This document shows positions 7,011 through 14,017 of a DNA stretch of 15,340 bases, one piece after another. Each line of letters begins with the position of its first letter. The stretch's first letter is position 1. This stretch comes from Candidatus Poseidoniales archaeon (GTDB lineage Archaea; Thermoplasmatota; Poseidoniia; Poseidoniales; Poseidoniaceae): contig QXYA01000167.1 in assembly GCA_009887135.1 (NCBI GenBank), positions 2,078-17,417 on the forward strand, written 5' to 3'. The translations under genes were made by a program, and so were the position numbers. A model generated the notes under the pieces. The model was not told where the DNA came from. It searched no databases and saw nothing but the letters and a program-made list of their open reading frames with translations.

Positions 7011-7655
7011 TCAGTTTGCTAAACGATTCGCTGCTTCTTCAAGGGATTCATCAGTTCCTTTCAACGAACGTATGTAGCGAGGGATTGTTTCGTTTGAACG
7101 GCTCAGGTCGAGATGATCACCAATCCATTCAAGTGGTTCAGTAAGGACATGTTCACATCCACACTCAAAGGTTCTCCATATCGAGCACTCACTGCCGTCG
7201 AGCGATGTTGATTGCAGATACCACTTTTGTTCTTCTATCGAGTTATTGCAGTGTATATCTCCATCTCGAACGGTGACAACCCAACACCGTCCAATGCTGT
7301 GCCCGATGTTAGCAGACTCAAGGAATTCAACCACATCATCTCTTTCAGCCCCTGGTTGGAGCCAGATGAAAGGAATGGTTCGTCCTTCGAGTAGCCATGA
7401 ACGCAATTGGCCCATTACACGCTCTGGAGAAAGAAATAGAACGAAGAGTTCAGGTTCTTCGTCAATCCAAGGATGTGGGCGAATTGGACGCCCTAGGAGT
7501 GTGTTCCCAGCATCTTTTGGATGAACTGGTACCATTCGATATCCGAGATGGCCTGCATCGTGAAAGGCTTGGTGGGCAGGTCTGTCTTGGCGCAAGCCTG
7601 CCCCGATAATGTGGACGGATTGAACGTCTGCTAACCAAGCATCTTCTCCCACCAT
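7011..7655 (-). CDS. CoA-binding (Rossmann-like) domain protein with Cys-rich C-terminal extension
   Basis: Residues about 13-130 match the CoA_binding_2 family (YccU-like): VHIIGAGLRQDRP at 15-27, then YRMVPVHPK ending at 47, GNTLLGRP, FIWLQPGAERDDVVEF near 96-112 and GRCWVV at 122-127. These proteins have a succinyl-CoA-synthetase-alpha-like fold and bind a nucleotide or CoA; their physiological role is mostly unknown. About 85 further residues follow that I do not recognise, with Cys157, Cys165, Cys167 and His169 close together. ATG 7655 is preferred over TTG 7661 because GAGGT lies six bases before it. The stop codon (7011-7013) directly abuts the uvrB stop, so the genes converge with no gap. 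It is divergent from the SDR gene at 7745. Confidence 0.8.
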   Translation of the reverse strand: MVGEDAWLADVQSVHIIGAGLRQDRPAHQAFHDAGHLGYRMVPVHPKDAGNTLLGRPIRPHPWIDEEPELFVLFLSPERVMGQLRSWLLEGRTIPFIWLQPGAERDDVVEFLESANIGHSIGRCWVVTVRDGDIHCNNSIEEQKWYLQSTSLDGSECSIWRTFECGCEHVLTEPLEWIGDHLDLSRSNETIPRYIRSLKGTDESLEEAANRLAN

Positions 7656-7744
7656 GAACAAACCTCAATGTCTCGGGTTTTCAAGGGATGTTTTTCTCGT
7701 GGCTGAAAACTGCGGTTCAAAAGGCAACCCTCTGTCTTTGAAGC
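7656..7744. promoter_or_regulatory. Short divergent intergenic region
   Basis: This 89-base gap must hold the promoters for the minus-strand CoA-binding gene and the plus-strand SDR gene. I see no convincing TATA box on either strand. GAGGT for the minus gene is the only clear signal. The SDR gene has no Shine-Dalgarno-like site just before its ATG, so it may be translated from a leaderless or near-leaderless transcript. Confidence 0.4.
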
Positions 7745-8464
7745 ATGAACTACCTCATAATTGGCGGAAACAGCGACATTGCCCTGAATGTAATCACACG
7801 ACTGCTCGACGATGGACATCATGTGCATTGTCTTATTCGAAATGCAGAACAGGAAGATGCCCTTACTTCTCGAGGGATCACCGTAACGGTTGGTGATGCT
7901 ACAAGCGAAGACGACATGAAGCAATGCATTGCTGATGCGAAAGAACATGGTGAGATAAACGGCTTACTGCATTGTGTTGGTTCAATTGTTATCCGTCCTC
8001 CACATGCTCTAAACAAAGATGCTTTTGAGGAAGTGATCACAACAAATCTGACCTCTGCGTTCCTTGCGCTATCCATTGCAGGTAAGGCAATGCTTCGACA
8101 AGGAAGCGGCCGAATGGTCTTCTCTTCAAGCGTAGCTGGATCTCTCGGACTTGTCAATCATGAAGCGATTGCTGCTGCTAAGGGTGGTATTGAGGCAATG
8201 GTTCGTGCATCTGCTGCAACCTATGCCCGTCGTGGATTGAGAATCAACGCTGTTGCGCCGGGACTTACTGATACGAAGATGGCGAGCAAGATTCTCTCAA
8301 GCGATGCTATGCGAGAAACAGCTGCTCAGAAGATACCAACACAGCGAATCAACAAGAAAGAAGAGGCTGCTTCAGCCATGTACTGGTTGCTCACCGATGC
8401 TCCTGACAACCTGACAGGTCAAGTCCTACACCTTGATGGTGGAATGGCCAACGTCCTAGCCTGA
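7745..8464 (+). CDS. SDR-family protein lacking the catalytic tyrosine
   Basis: A 239-residue Rossmann-fold SDR protein. It has a cofactor-site loop IIGGNSDIA at 5-13 in place of TGxxxGIG, Asn101 in TTNLTSAF, Ser127-129, then a helix with Lys146, and VAPGLTDTKM plus a C-terminal HLDGGMANVLA typical of the fold. At the position of the catalytic Tyr (four residues before Lys146) there is Ile142, within NHEAIAAAKGG. The Ser and Lys are kept, so the usual proton-relay reaction is doubtful; the protein may use another residue, or bind cofactor or ligand without classical catalysis. The next gene, an FAD oxidoreductase, starts nine bases after its stop, so the two are probably cotranscribed and may act on the same substrate. 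Confidence 0.82.
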   Translation: MNYLIIGGNSDIALNVITRLLDDGHHVHCLIRNAEQEDALTSRGITVTVGDATSEDDMKQCIADAKEHGEINGLLHCVGSIVIRPPHALNKDAFEEVITTNLTSAFLALSIAGKAMLRQGSGRMVFSSSVAGSLGLVNHEAIAAAKGGIEAMVRASAATYARRGLRINAVAPGLTDTKMASKILSSDAMRETAAQKIPTQRINKKEEAASAMYWLLTDAPDNLTGQVLHLDGGMANVLA

Positions 8465-8473
8465 GGGAAGGAC

Positions 8474-9724
8474 GTGAGAGCGGTTGTTGTTGGCGCAGGT
8501 CTTGCTGGAATAGCAGCGACGTGGGCTCTTGAGCAACACGGATACGATTGTGTTCTCCTCGAGTCATCAGACCGTATTGGTGGCCGGATGAAGACGACAA
8601 CACTGGGTAAACATAACGTCGATGAGGGGTTCCATGTCTTACATACAGCCTATCCATCGCTTCAACGATGGCTTGATATTGAACGATTGGAACTCAAACC
8701 AATGGATCCTGCTACGAGTCTCATCACCCCTTCCAGTGGCCGTTTACAGACGCTTGGAGACCCTCTGCGGGCTCCTTTGTTGATGCTTCCCTCCCTGTTC
8801 ACTGCAGGCCCATGGAATGCTCTACGGATGCTTCGATGGCGATTGAAATCAAAGAAGAACGATATCGAATATGCAATGGACCATCCAACACAATCCATCG
8901 ACAATGGGTTTGAATTAATGCGCTTTAGCCCATCGTTTAGGGACTCCTTCTTACATCCACTTTTTACTGGGATTACGCTCGATAATGAGCGTAGAGAACG
9001 GACATCATTTGCTTCCTTCACCTGGGCTGCGATGTCGCATGGAAGCATGACAATGCCAAAAGATGGAATTCAAGCAGTTCCTAAGCAACTTGCTTCTCAT
9101 CTGAATGAGAACACGATTCGCTACAATACCAACGTTCGTTCAGTCTCTTCATCTGGAGTTGTCCTTGACAATGGAGAGAAGATGGATGCTGATCTTGTTG
9201 TCGTAGCTGTACCTCAACATGTTGCGAACACTTGGCTCGACAATCCTCAAGAAATCCTGCGTAAACAAACTGCTACGTTCGTTTTTGAGGCAGAACAATC
9301 ACCCCTCGATAAACCTCGATTACTGCTCAATCGTGAATATGAACAGGAAGGGCAGAACATCCTGCACGTCCACGTACCAACACTGTTGCATGCTTCAACC
9401 AAGCACCTTGTTGTTGCAACAGTGGTCGGTGAAATGGCTAGTGACCATAAGAAAAAGTCTGTTCACAAAGCCATTCATGAGGAATTACGACAGTGGTTTG
9501 GTCAAGATACATCCTCATGGAAACTCCTAGGAACAACACATGTGGATTATGCACTTCCATCGGGTTCTGTTACTGGAAAAGGCAGAGAACGTCTGGAATT
9601 GGTTCATGATGGCGTCTATTACATTGGCGACCATACCATCCATCCTTCAGTCCATGGCACCTTACGTTCCGTTGAGCGTTTACTCGAGCGTTTGGAGATT
9701 CCATTACCTCTCCGTTCATCATGA
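8474..9724 (+). CDS. FAD-dependent amine-oxidase/phytoene-desaturase-like oxidoreductase
   Basis: A 416-residue flavoprotein. The N-terminal dinucleotide-binding fold is clear: VVVGAGLAGIAA at 4-15, Glu30 for the ribose, GGRMKT at 36-41 and EGFHVLH at 51-57. The C-terminal flavin motif is YYIGDHTIHPSVHGTLRSVERL at about 382-403, in two contiguous parts with Gly385-Asp386. The middle is the substrate domain and is not diagnostic. This architecture is shared by amine oxidases, protoporphyrinogen oxidases and carotenoid desaturases; the short length and the EGFHV motif are closest to uncharacterised desaturase-like proteins. The start is GTG 8474 with GAGGGAAGG just upstream, overlapping the stop of the SDR gene. 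A role in carotenoid or quinone metabolism is possible but unproven. Confidence 0.83.
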   Translation: MRAVVVGAGLAGIAATWALEQHGYDCVLLESSDRIGGRMKTTTLGKHNVDEGFHVLHTAYPSLQRWLDIERLELKPMDPATSLITPSSGRLQTLGDPLRAPLLMLPSLFTAGPWNALRMLRWRLKSKKNDIEYAMDHPTQSIDNGFELMRFSPSFRDSFLHPLFTGITLDNERRERTSFASFTWAAMSHGSMTMPKDGIQAVPKQLASHLNENTIRYNTNVRSVSSSGVVLDNGEKMDADLVVVAVPQHVANTWLDNPQEILRKQTATFVFEAEQSPLDKPRLLLNREYEQEGQNILHVHVPTLLHASTKHLVVATVVGEMASDHKKKSVHKAIHEELRQWFGQDTSSWKLLGTTHVDYALPSGSVTGKGRERLELVHDGVYYIGDHTIHPSVHGTLRSVERLLERLEIPLPLRSS

Positions 9725-9757
9725 AAGGTTGATGAAGGGAAACGCAGGCGACAAGGT

Positions 9758-10762
9758 ATGGCGATTGACCCCGACGAATTCGATATCCCCGTTCAGGATT
9801 ACGATTTTTCCAAAGCAACTCAAACTACGTCTCTCATCGACCAGATGGCACAAGCAGGCGGTTTTACTGCCACAAAACTCGCTACTGCTCGTGATATTCT
9901 TCTTGATATGAAGAAACAATCTGATGCCGTTGATGGGGATTTGAGCAAAGTAACCAATTGGCTTTCATTCCCTGCATGTCTGTGCGCTACTGGTACACGT
10001 TCGTTCTTTGTTGAGGCTGTTAAGACCAAGATGTTCAATGTCCTTTCAACCACATGTGGAACGCTTGATCACGATATCGCTCGTTCCTACAAGGACTATT
10101 ATCACGGAGCTTTCGAACTCGATGATATTGAACTTGGAGAACATTCCTTGATGCGTCTGGGTAACGTCATTGTTCCAAATTCATCTTATGGAGAAATCAT
10201 CGAAGCGGTTGTTATGCCAGCACTCGAAGAAATCTATCAGGACCGACTGAAGGAAACCGGCAAGACAGGTGCTGATGCATGGATTGGCTTTGGTTCGATT
10301 CATCTTGTATGGGAACTCGGAAAGCGAATTGGAACACCAAACTCTCTCATCTATTGGGCTTGGAAGAATCAAATTCCAGTCTGTATACCAGGCATTACCG
10401 ACGGATCAATCGGCGCACAATTGTTCATGTTACGTCAACGCCATCGTGATTTCCACATCGATACACTTGCAGATGAGCAAGTCATGTCTGACCTTACGTG
10501 GGATGTTGAAACATCAAATGCACTCATGGTCGGCGGAGGCATCTCAAAGCATCACGTCATTTGGTGGAATCAATACAGAGGTGGACTTGACTCCGCTGTC
10601 TACATTACAACTGCTCCTGAGCATGATGGAAGTCTCTCTGGTGCTCGACTTCGCGAAGCAATCAGTTGGGGTAAAATGCGTCCAGAAGCACCAAACATGT
10701 GTGTTGAAGGTGATGCAAGTGTTCTACTTCCACTTCTTGGAAGCGACATCTTCAATCGTTGA
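9758..10762 (+). CDS. dys: Deoxyhypusine synthase
   Basis: Transfers the aminobutyl group of spermidine to a lysine of translation factor aIF5A, with NAD as cofactor; it is the first step of hypusine formation and typical of archaea and eukaryotes. In 334 residues the key blocks are present: NVLSTTCGTLDHDIAR at 94-109, the substrate-site segment LVWELGKRIG at 183-192, NSLIYWAWKNQIPVCIPG then TDGSIG at 195-219, and the active-site GGGISKHH at 259-266 with Lys264 as the residue that forms the enzyme-substrate imine. TTAPEHDGSLSGA and AISWGKM follow. The standard TTAGG is TTCGT here. It starts 33 bases after the oxidoreductase gene, with AAGGT directly before the ATG. Its last 11 bases overlap the 3' end of the convergent minus-strand gene. 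Confidence 0.95.
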   Translation: MAIDPDEFDIPVQDYDFSKATQTTSLIDQMAQAGGFTATKLATARDILLDMKKQSDAVDGDLSKVTNWLSFPACLCATGTRSFFVEAVKTKMFNVLSTTCGTLDHDIARSYKDYYHGAFELDDIELGEHSLMRLGNVIVPNSSYGEIIEAVVMPALEEIYQDRLKETGKTGADAWIGFGSIHLVWELGKRIGTPNSLIYWAWKNQIPVCIPGITDGSIGAQLFMLRQRHRDFHIDTLADEQVMSDLTWDVETSNALMVGGGISKHHVIWWNQYRGGLDSAVYITTAPEHDGSLSGARLREAISWGKMRPEAPNMCVEGDASVLLPLLGSDIFNR

Positions 10763-11486
10763 TTCGACCAGCTAAGTACAGCATTAATCCAGTTCGCAAT
10801 GGGCTGGTTGGTTGCCATCCTTGCTCATCACATTCCATCAATACATCATGCAGTGGCCCAAGCGGAGGGCGTTGTTGTTCTACAACATCTTGAATGGGAA
10901 CGACGCTTATCTTCGGCGAAGGTGGTTGATCGAGTAGCGAAGCGGTGAATGTTCCTGTTGAACCTGCTTGTGTTCGCTGCCAAAGCATAGAGAATTCATC
11001 GATGGTTTGCTGAGCAAGCCATCCTCTACGCCCTGCAATATCGACAATATCTGGTAATGTTGGGGAATGAAGGGCAATACGAACCAATGCTTCAACAACA
11101 TCTGATTCTGAAACCCAGTAATGCGTACCTGTGGCTTGATGTGAGGATTCCTTTTGATTCCAGAGTTGTTCGAGAAAGAGATTGTTCAGACCAGGGTTCG
11201 AACCTGTGGGAAGAACATCATGCAATCGTATTTGAGAGGTTAAGCCTTCAGATTCAACTGCTACAATGTTTTCTTGATCAAAGAAAGAGAAACAAATATC
11301 CGCATCGATTGATGCTTCGATAGAAGAAAGACCTATCGTAAGAATCGCTGCATAGCGCTCTGAGTAGGATTCAACAAGGGAAGCATCAATGCAAACGGTA
11401 CATTCGAACATTAACAATCGTTCAGCAAAGGATTGTGCAACAGAACCTTCCAGATGTTGAATCTGTATTCGTCGCATTGTTCTCAC
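10752..11486 (-). CDS. Hypothetical protein resembling the C-terminal half of an extended SDR (NDP-sugar epimerase-like)
   Basis: A 244-residue protein I cannot assign firmly. Residues from about 87 resemble the distal half of NDP-sugar epimerases: IRLHDVLPTGSN (like RxxNVYGPG), YWVSESDVVEALVRIAL at 123-139 (like the YVxDVAxA segment) and GWQPTSPLRTGLMLYLAG at 223-240 (like the final GWxPxxxLxxGL helix). The front is shortened by roughly 75 residues and has no GxxGxxG cofactor motif and no YxxxK, so it is unlikely to be an active dehydrogenase. The stop of the upstream aminotransferase is immediately followed by GTG at 11486; ATG 11477 is an alternative start. It is therefore almost certainly cotranscribed with the aminotransferase. 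Divergence or decay of an old epimerase are both possible. Confidence 0.6.
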   Translation of the reverse strand: MRTMRRIQIQHLEGSVAQSFAERLLMFECTVCIDASLVESYSERYAAILTIGLSSIEASIDADICFSFFDQENIVAVESEGLTSQIRLHDVLPTGSNPGLNNLFLEQLWNQKESSHQATGTHYWVSESDVVEALVRIALHSPTLPDIVDIAGRRGWLAQQTIDEFSMLWQRTQAGSTGTFTASLLDQPPSPKISVVPIQDVVEQQRPPLGPLHDVLMECDEQGWQPTSPLRTGLMLYLAGRIND

Positions 11487-12971
11487 TCAAAGGAATGCTT
11501 CGATCGCTTGTCGTGTGAGGTCAACAACCAGATCGACTTCCTCAGAGGTAATGGCGAAATTCGGCGTGTAGCGAAGTGCATTAACGCCACCGTGAATGAC
11601 TCCAAGACCGTGCTTTCTGCACCATACTTCGACCATATCAAATCCAACGACTTGGAAGCGTTCAGGGTCAAGTTCTGCACATACGAGTAACCCCGTTCCT
11701 TGAACTTCAAGGATTTCATCCGGGTATTGTTCTTGCAGTGCCTTGAGTTTCTCAACCATTTCAGCACCACGATCACGGATGTTGTCACGGAGTTCAGGAG
11801 TAATGTGGTCAAGAACTGCAACTGCTGTTTCCAGTGCACGTGGATTAGTTGTCATAGTGTTTCCATATATTCCAACGACGTAGAGTTCACTTGCCCGCTT
11901 GTTCATGCCAAGGACAGACAATGGGTATTGTCCTGCGTTGAGTGCTTTTGACCATGCTTCAAGATCAGGTGCTTCTGCATCTTCAAATCCTTGATAGTCA
12001 ACGACAGACAGGCATCCTTGTCCTCTCAATCCTGCTTGAACTGAATCGACCATGAGCATGGAGCCGTGTTCATTTGTAAGTCTTCGAGCTTCATCATAGA
12101 ACGCTCTGTCAACACACCTGCCCGGACTTCCTTCACCTTGTACAGGTTCAAGCGCCATCATTTCAATAAAGAAGCCTTCATCATCTGCACGCTTGAACAT
12201 CGCTTGCAATGCAGGAATATCGTTTGCAGGCACCAACAGTAAATTATCCATGTCTCTGAAACTTGCAAGATTCTTCTTGTAACTGGTCATACAAGAGTGA
12301 GAGATTTGAGCAGGTCGGCCTGTTCTTCCGTGGAAGGCACGCTCAACTGCAAGGAGTTTGATTGGTTTTCCTTCATGTCTGCCACCAGGGTCAGTCATGC
12401 TCTTGGCGTTAACATCAGCAATACGAAGGCTGACTGTTACGGATTCAGAACCGCTGTTCATACAGATAAAACGGTCAAAAGGACAGTGCCCACGAGTATG
12501 GCCAAGTTCCTTACGTAGACGTTCACCAAGCCGCTTTTGAGAGAAAGAAGGAGTCATGACATTGGCCATAACCCAATTCTGGGACATTGCCTTGATGATG
12601 GAATCAGGGCCGTGTCCGCTTCCAAGCATACCATATCCACCATTATCGTGAAGTACAGCTCCGCTAGAGGTTACCAACCAAGGTCCACGTCCTGCAATTG
12701 GAATGTATGGGTTTACTGTAGCAGGTGCATAGAAGTTTACGTAGTCTTGTTGCAGATGAGGGATGAGTTCTGATTCTGGAAGGGCCATAACATCCATTCC
12801 GAATTCTTTAACCAATGCGTGATGAGCTTCCCCTGCTTCGTTGATCGCCTGGACGAGTTGGGTATCAGTAGCACAGAATCGAGCGATAATTTCATCGCCG
12901 AGTCCCACGGTTTCCTGAGCCCCGCTTATGTCTCGAAGGTGCTGAAGTATGGTGAGAGGATTATCCGCCAT
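11487..12971 (-). CDS. Class III PLP-dependent aminotransferase
   Basis: A fold-type I, class III aminotransferase of 494 residues; this class includes ornithine, acetylornithine, lysine and 4-aminobutyrate aminotransferases. Visible elements are the phosphate-binding NSGSES at 172-177, AFHGRTG at 212-218, EPVQGEGSPG from 275, the pyridine-binding Asp309 in MLMVDSVQAGLRGQG, and the Schiff-base Lys342 in WSKALNAGQYPLS. The common DEVQTGxGRTG is DSVQAGLRGQG. The N-terminus is about 70 residues longer than in ArgD and carries a helical domain before YVNFYAPAT. The substrate is not identifiable. ATG 12971 is the only start after an in-frame stop at 12984-12986; a GGAGGT lies 18 bases upstream, farther than usual. 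It leads a two-gene unit on the minus strand. Confidence 0.88.
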   Translation of the reverse strand: MADNPLTILQHLRDISGAQETVGLGDEIIARFCATDTQLVQAINEAGEAHHALVKEFGMDVMALPESELIPHLQQDYVNFYAPATVNPYIPIAGRGPWLVTSSGAVLHDNGGYGMLGSGHGPDSIIKAMSQNWVMANVMTPSFSQKRLGERLRKELGHTRGHCPFDRFICMNSGSESVTVSLRIADVNAKSMTDPGGRHEGKPIKLLAVERAFHGRTGRPAQISHSCMTSYKKNLASFRDMDNLLLVPANDIPALQAMFKRADDEGFFIEMMALEPVQGEGSPGRCVDRAFYDEARRLTNEHGSMLMVDSVQAGLRGQGCLSVVDYQGFEDAEAPDLEAWSKALNAGQYPLSVLGMNKRASELYVVGIYGNTMTTNPRALETAVAVLDHITPELRDNIRDRGAEMVEKLKALQEQYPDEILEVQGTGLLVCAELDPERFQVVGFDMVEVWCRKHGLGVIHGGVNALRYTPNFAITSEEVDLVVDLTRQAIEAFL

Positions 12972-13076
12972 GGTAAGAGGGTGTCAAAGACCTCCTTTGA
13001 ACATAGCCCTGTAGCCAGTTTCAACACCTCCATATTGCAGGTATGCATTCGCCTTCAGTAGTTAAAAGTATGAAAA

Positions 13077-13087
13077 TTCAATTGGAA
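13077..13087. repeat. CCAATTGG-family palindrome, copy 1
   Basis: TTCAATTGGAA, one base short of the full TTCCAATTGGAA found at 13277-13288. It lies about ten bases upstream, in the minus direction, of a weak TATA-like CTTTTAAC at 13062-13069 that could serve the aminotransferase. Confidence 0.5.
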
Positions 13088-13156
13088 TTTAGTCTATTTT
13101 ACATTATTTGGCCCCTAATATCCTCAGATCTGAATCACAAATATTGTTAAACTGAA

Positions 13157-13172
13157 TCCAATTGAAATTGGA
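13157..13172. repeat. CCAATTGG-family palindrome, copy 2
   Basis: TCCAATT and AATTGGA form seven-base arms around a two-base centre. It is the same core as the other copies with wider spacing between half-sites. Confidence 0.55.
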
Positions 13173-13245
13173 AAGTATCGTAAATGAAATTACAGTATAT
13201 TTTGAGAATTATACGACATTCAAAAATCAAAAAAAAATCGCTCTC

Positions 13246-13253
13246 CCAATTGA
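13246..13253. repeat. CCAATTG half-palindrome, copy 3
   Basis: CCAATTGA only matches one and a half arms of the family and could be chance on its own. It lies 24 bases before copy 4. Confidence 0.35.
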
Positions 13254-13276
13254 GTTGAACGTTCTATAAATCAAAA

Positions 13277-13288
13277 TTCCAATTGGAA
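13277..13288. repeat. CCAATTGG-family palindrome, copy 4 (perfect)
   Basis: TTCCAATTGGAA is a perfect 12-base palindrome. It overlaps a second one, GGAAATTCC at 13285-13293. It lies about 24 bases before a TATA-like TATAAT, a position suited to an activator or regulator of the PRC-barrel gene. Confidence 0.6.
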
Positions 13289-13311
13289 ATTCCATTTTTG
13301 TAGTCGAAGAG

Positions 13312-13317
13312 TATAAT
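13312..13317 (+). promoter_or_regulatory. Candidate TATA box for the PRC-barrel gene
   Basis: TATAAT at 13312-13317 is 56 bases before the ATG. A start of transcription about 25 bases downstream would leave a leader of about 30 bases containing a small hairpin and a GAGGAG ribosome binding site. TATAAA at 13265-13270 is an alternative but much farther away. Confidence 0.45.
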
Positions 13318-13344
13318 AGGCGGGTCGGATGAACAGAAGATAAC

Positions 13345-13362
13345 CGGGCAAGTCCCGAGGAG
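13345..13362 (+). promoter_or_regulatory. Leader hairpin and ribosome binding site of the PRC-barrel gene
   Basis: CGGG (13345-13348) and CCCG (13354-13357) can pair around a five-base loop. GAGGAG at 13357-13362 begins at the last base of the stem and lies ten bases before the ATG. The short stem could modulate access to the ribosome binding site; this is inference from sequence only. Confidence 0.35.
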
Positions 13363-13372
13363 ATGGGAAAAT

Positions 13373-13963
13373 ATGGCAGATAAAGAATACAACATCCAGG
13401 AATTAGTACACCGGGATGTCTATGTGAACGACAAAAAAGTAGGAACAATTGTTGGTGAACGACACCATCCTAACGAGGCTCGCGTCCAATCGATGCGGAT
13501 CCAAGTTGAGACAGAAGTCGCTGACGAATACATGCGTAAGCCTGCAGAACTAGCACCTTTACCTAAGGAACTAGTTCACAGCATTCAAAACGATGGTACA
13601 GTAAAGTTGTCAAAGTCAATGCGCGAACTACAACGAAGATGGAGAAACACCATCCGTGTTGATGAGAAACTCTACGCACCTGACGAAATGCTTGACCGAG
13701 CTGTCCTCGATAACCAAGGACGAGAAGTTGGCGTTATTGTTGACATGGTCAAAGTAAAGCGTACATACAAGGGATTCACAGTTCGAACCCGACTCCATGC
13801 TCAGAAGCAATATGGAATCGGCGCAGAAATCAAAATTCCAATCACGGCGTTTGCAAGAACCCGTGAGCGCCTCGACGAGATTGTTCTTTCACGAACCTTC
13901 GATCGCGTCTTGCAGTTGCCTTCATACATCGCAATTAACGATCCAGATTTCAACGAAGAGTGA
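13373..13963 (+). CDS. PRC-barrel domain protein
   Basis: A 196-residue cytosolic protein with two PRC-barrel-like units: ELVHRDVYVNDKKVGTIVG at about 10-28 and EMLDRAVLDNQGREVGVIVD at about 105-124. Each has the pattern of a small beta-barrel start (hydrophobic, R-x-V, turn, G/E-V-G-x-I-V). A basic, probably helical stretch joins them (about 82-96). The second unit continues into beta-rich sequence (GFTVRTRL, AEIKIPITAF). PRC-barrels are adaptor domains; in archaea they occur in cell-division proteins such as CdvA and the haloarchaeal CdpB proteins and in RNA-processing proteins. Which role applies here cannot be told. The gene has its own candidate promoter and a GAGGAG site, and precedes tRNA-Ile by 54 bases. 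Confidence 0.65.
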   Translation: MADKEYNIQELVHRDVYVNDKKVGTIVGERHHPNEARVQSMRIQVETEVADEYMRKPAELAPLPKELVHSIQNDGTVKLSKSMRELQRRWRNTIRVDEKLYAPDEMLDRAVLDNQGREVGVIVDMVKVKRTYKGFTVRTRLHAQKQYGIGAEIKIPITAFARTRERLDEIVLSRTFDRVLQLPSYIAINDPDFNEE

Positions 13964-14017
13964 TTTGCAAACGACCGTCATTCTTATGACAGGGTTGTAG
14001 GTCGCAGAGTTGCCCTT

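Larger units (their letters stand above)
12972..13372. promoter_or_regulatory. AT-rich divergent intergenic region with palindrome family
   Basis: This is the largest non-coding stretch in the window, between the minus-strand aminotransferase and the plus-strand PRC-barrel gene. The middle, about 13060-13320, is clearly AT-richer than the flanking genes and contains four CCAATTG-type motifs. It must hold promoters for both directions. I see no RNA gene and no believable protein-coding frame in it. Confidence 0.7.

Noticed and set aside
10181..10372. Antisense frames within the deoxyhypusine synthase gene
   Set aside because: Shadows of a strongly conserved gene with no motifs or start signals of their own.
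12882..13012. Short upstream frames preceding the aminotransferase on the minus strand (GGAGG followed by TTG), possible leader peptides
   Set aside because: The start codons are only about two bases from the GGAGG, too close for good initiation, and the peptides show no recognisable attenuator sequence.
13057..13320. AT-rich intergenic region as a replication origin
   Set aside because: No origin recognition box pattern recognisable to me and no orc1/cdc6 gene nearby; the palindromes fit regulation better.
13227..13448. Minus-strand 73-codon frame across the divergent promoter region
   Set aside because: It overlaps the start of the PRC-barrel gene, has no ribosome binding site that I can see, and its product resembles no family.
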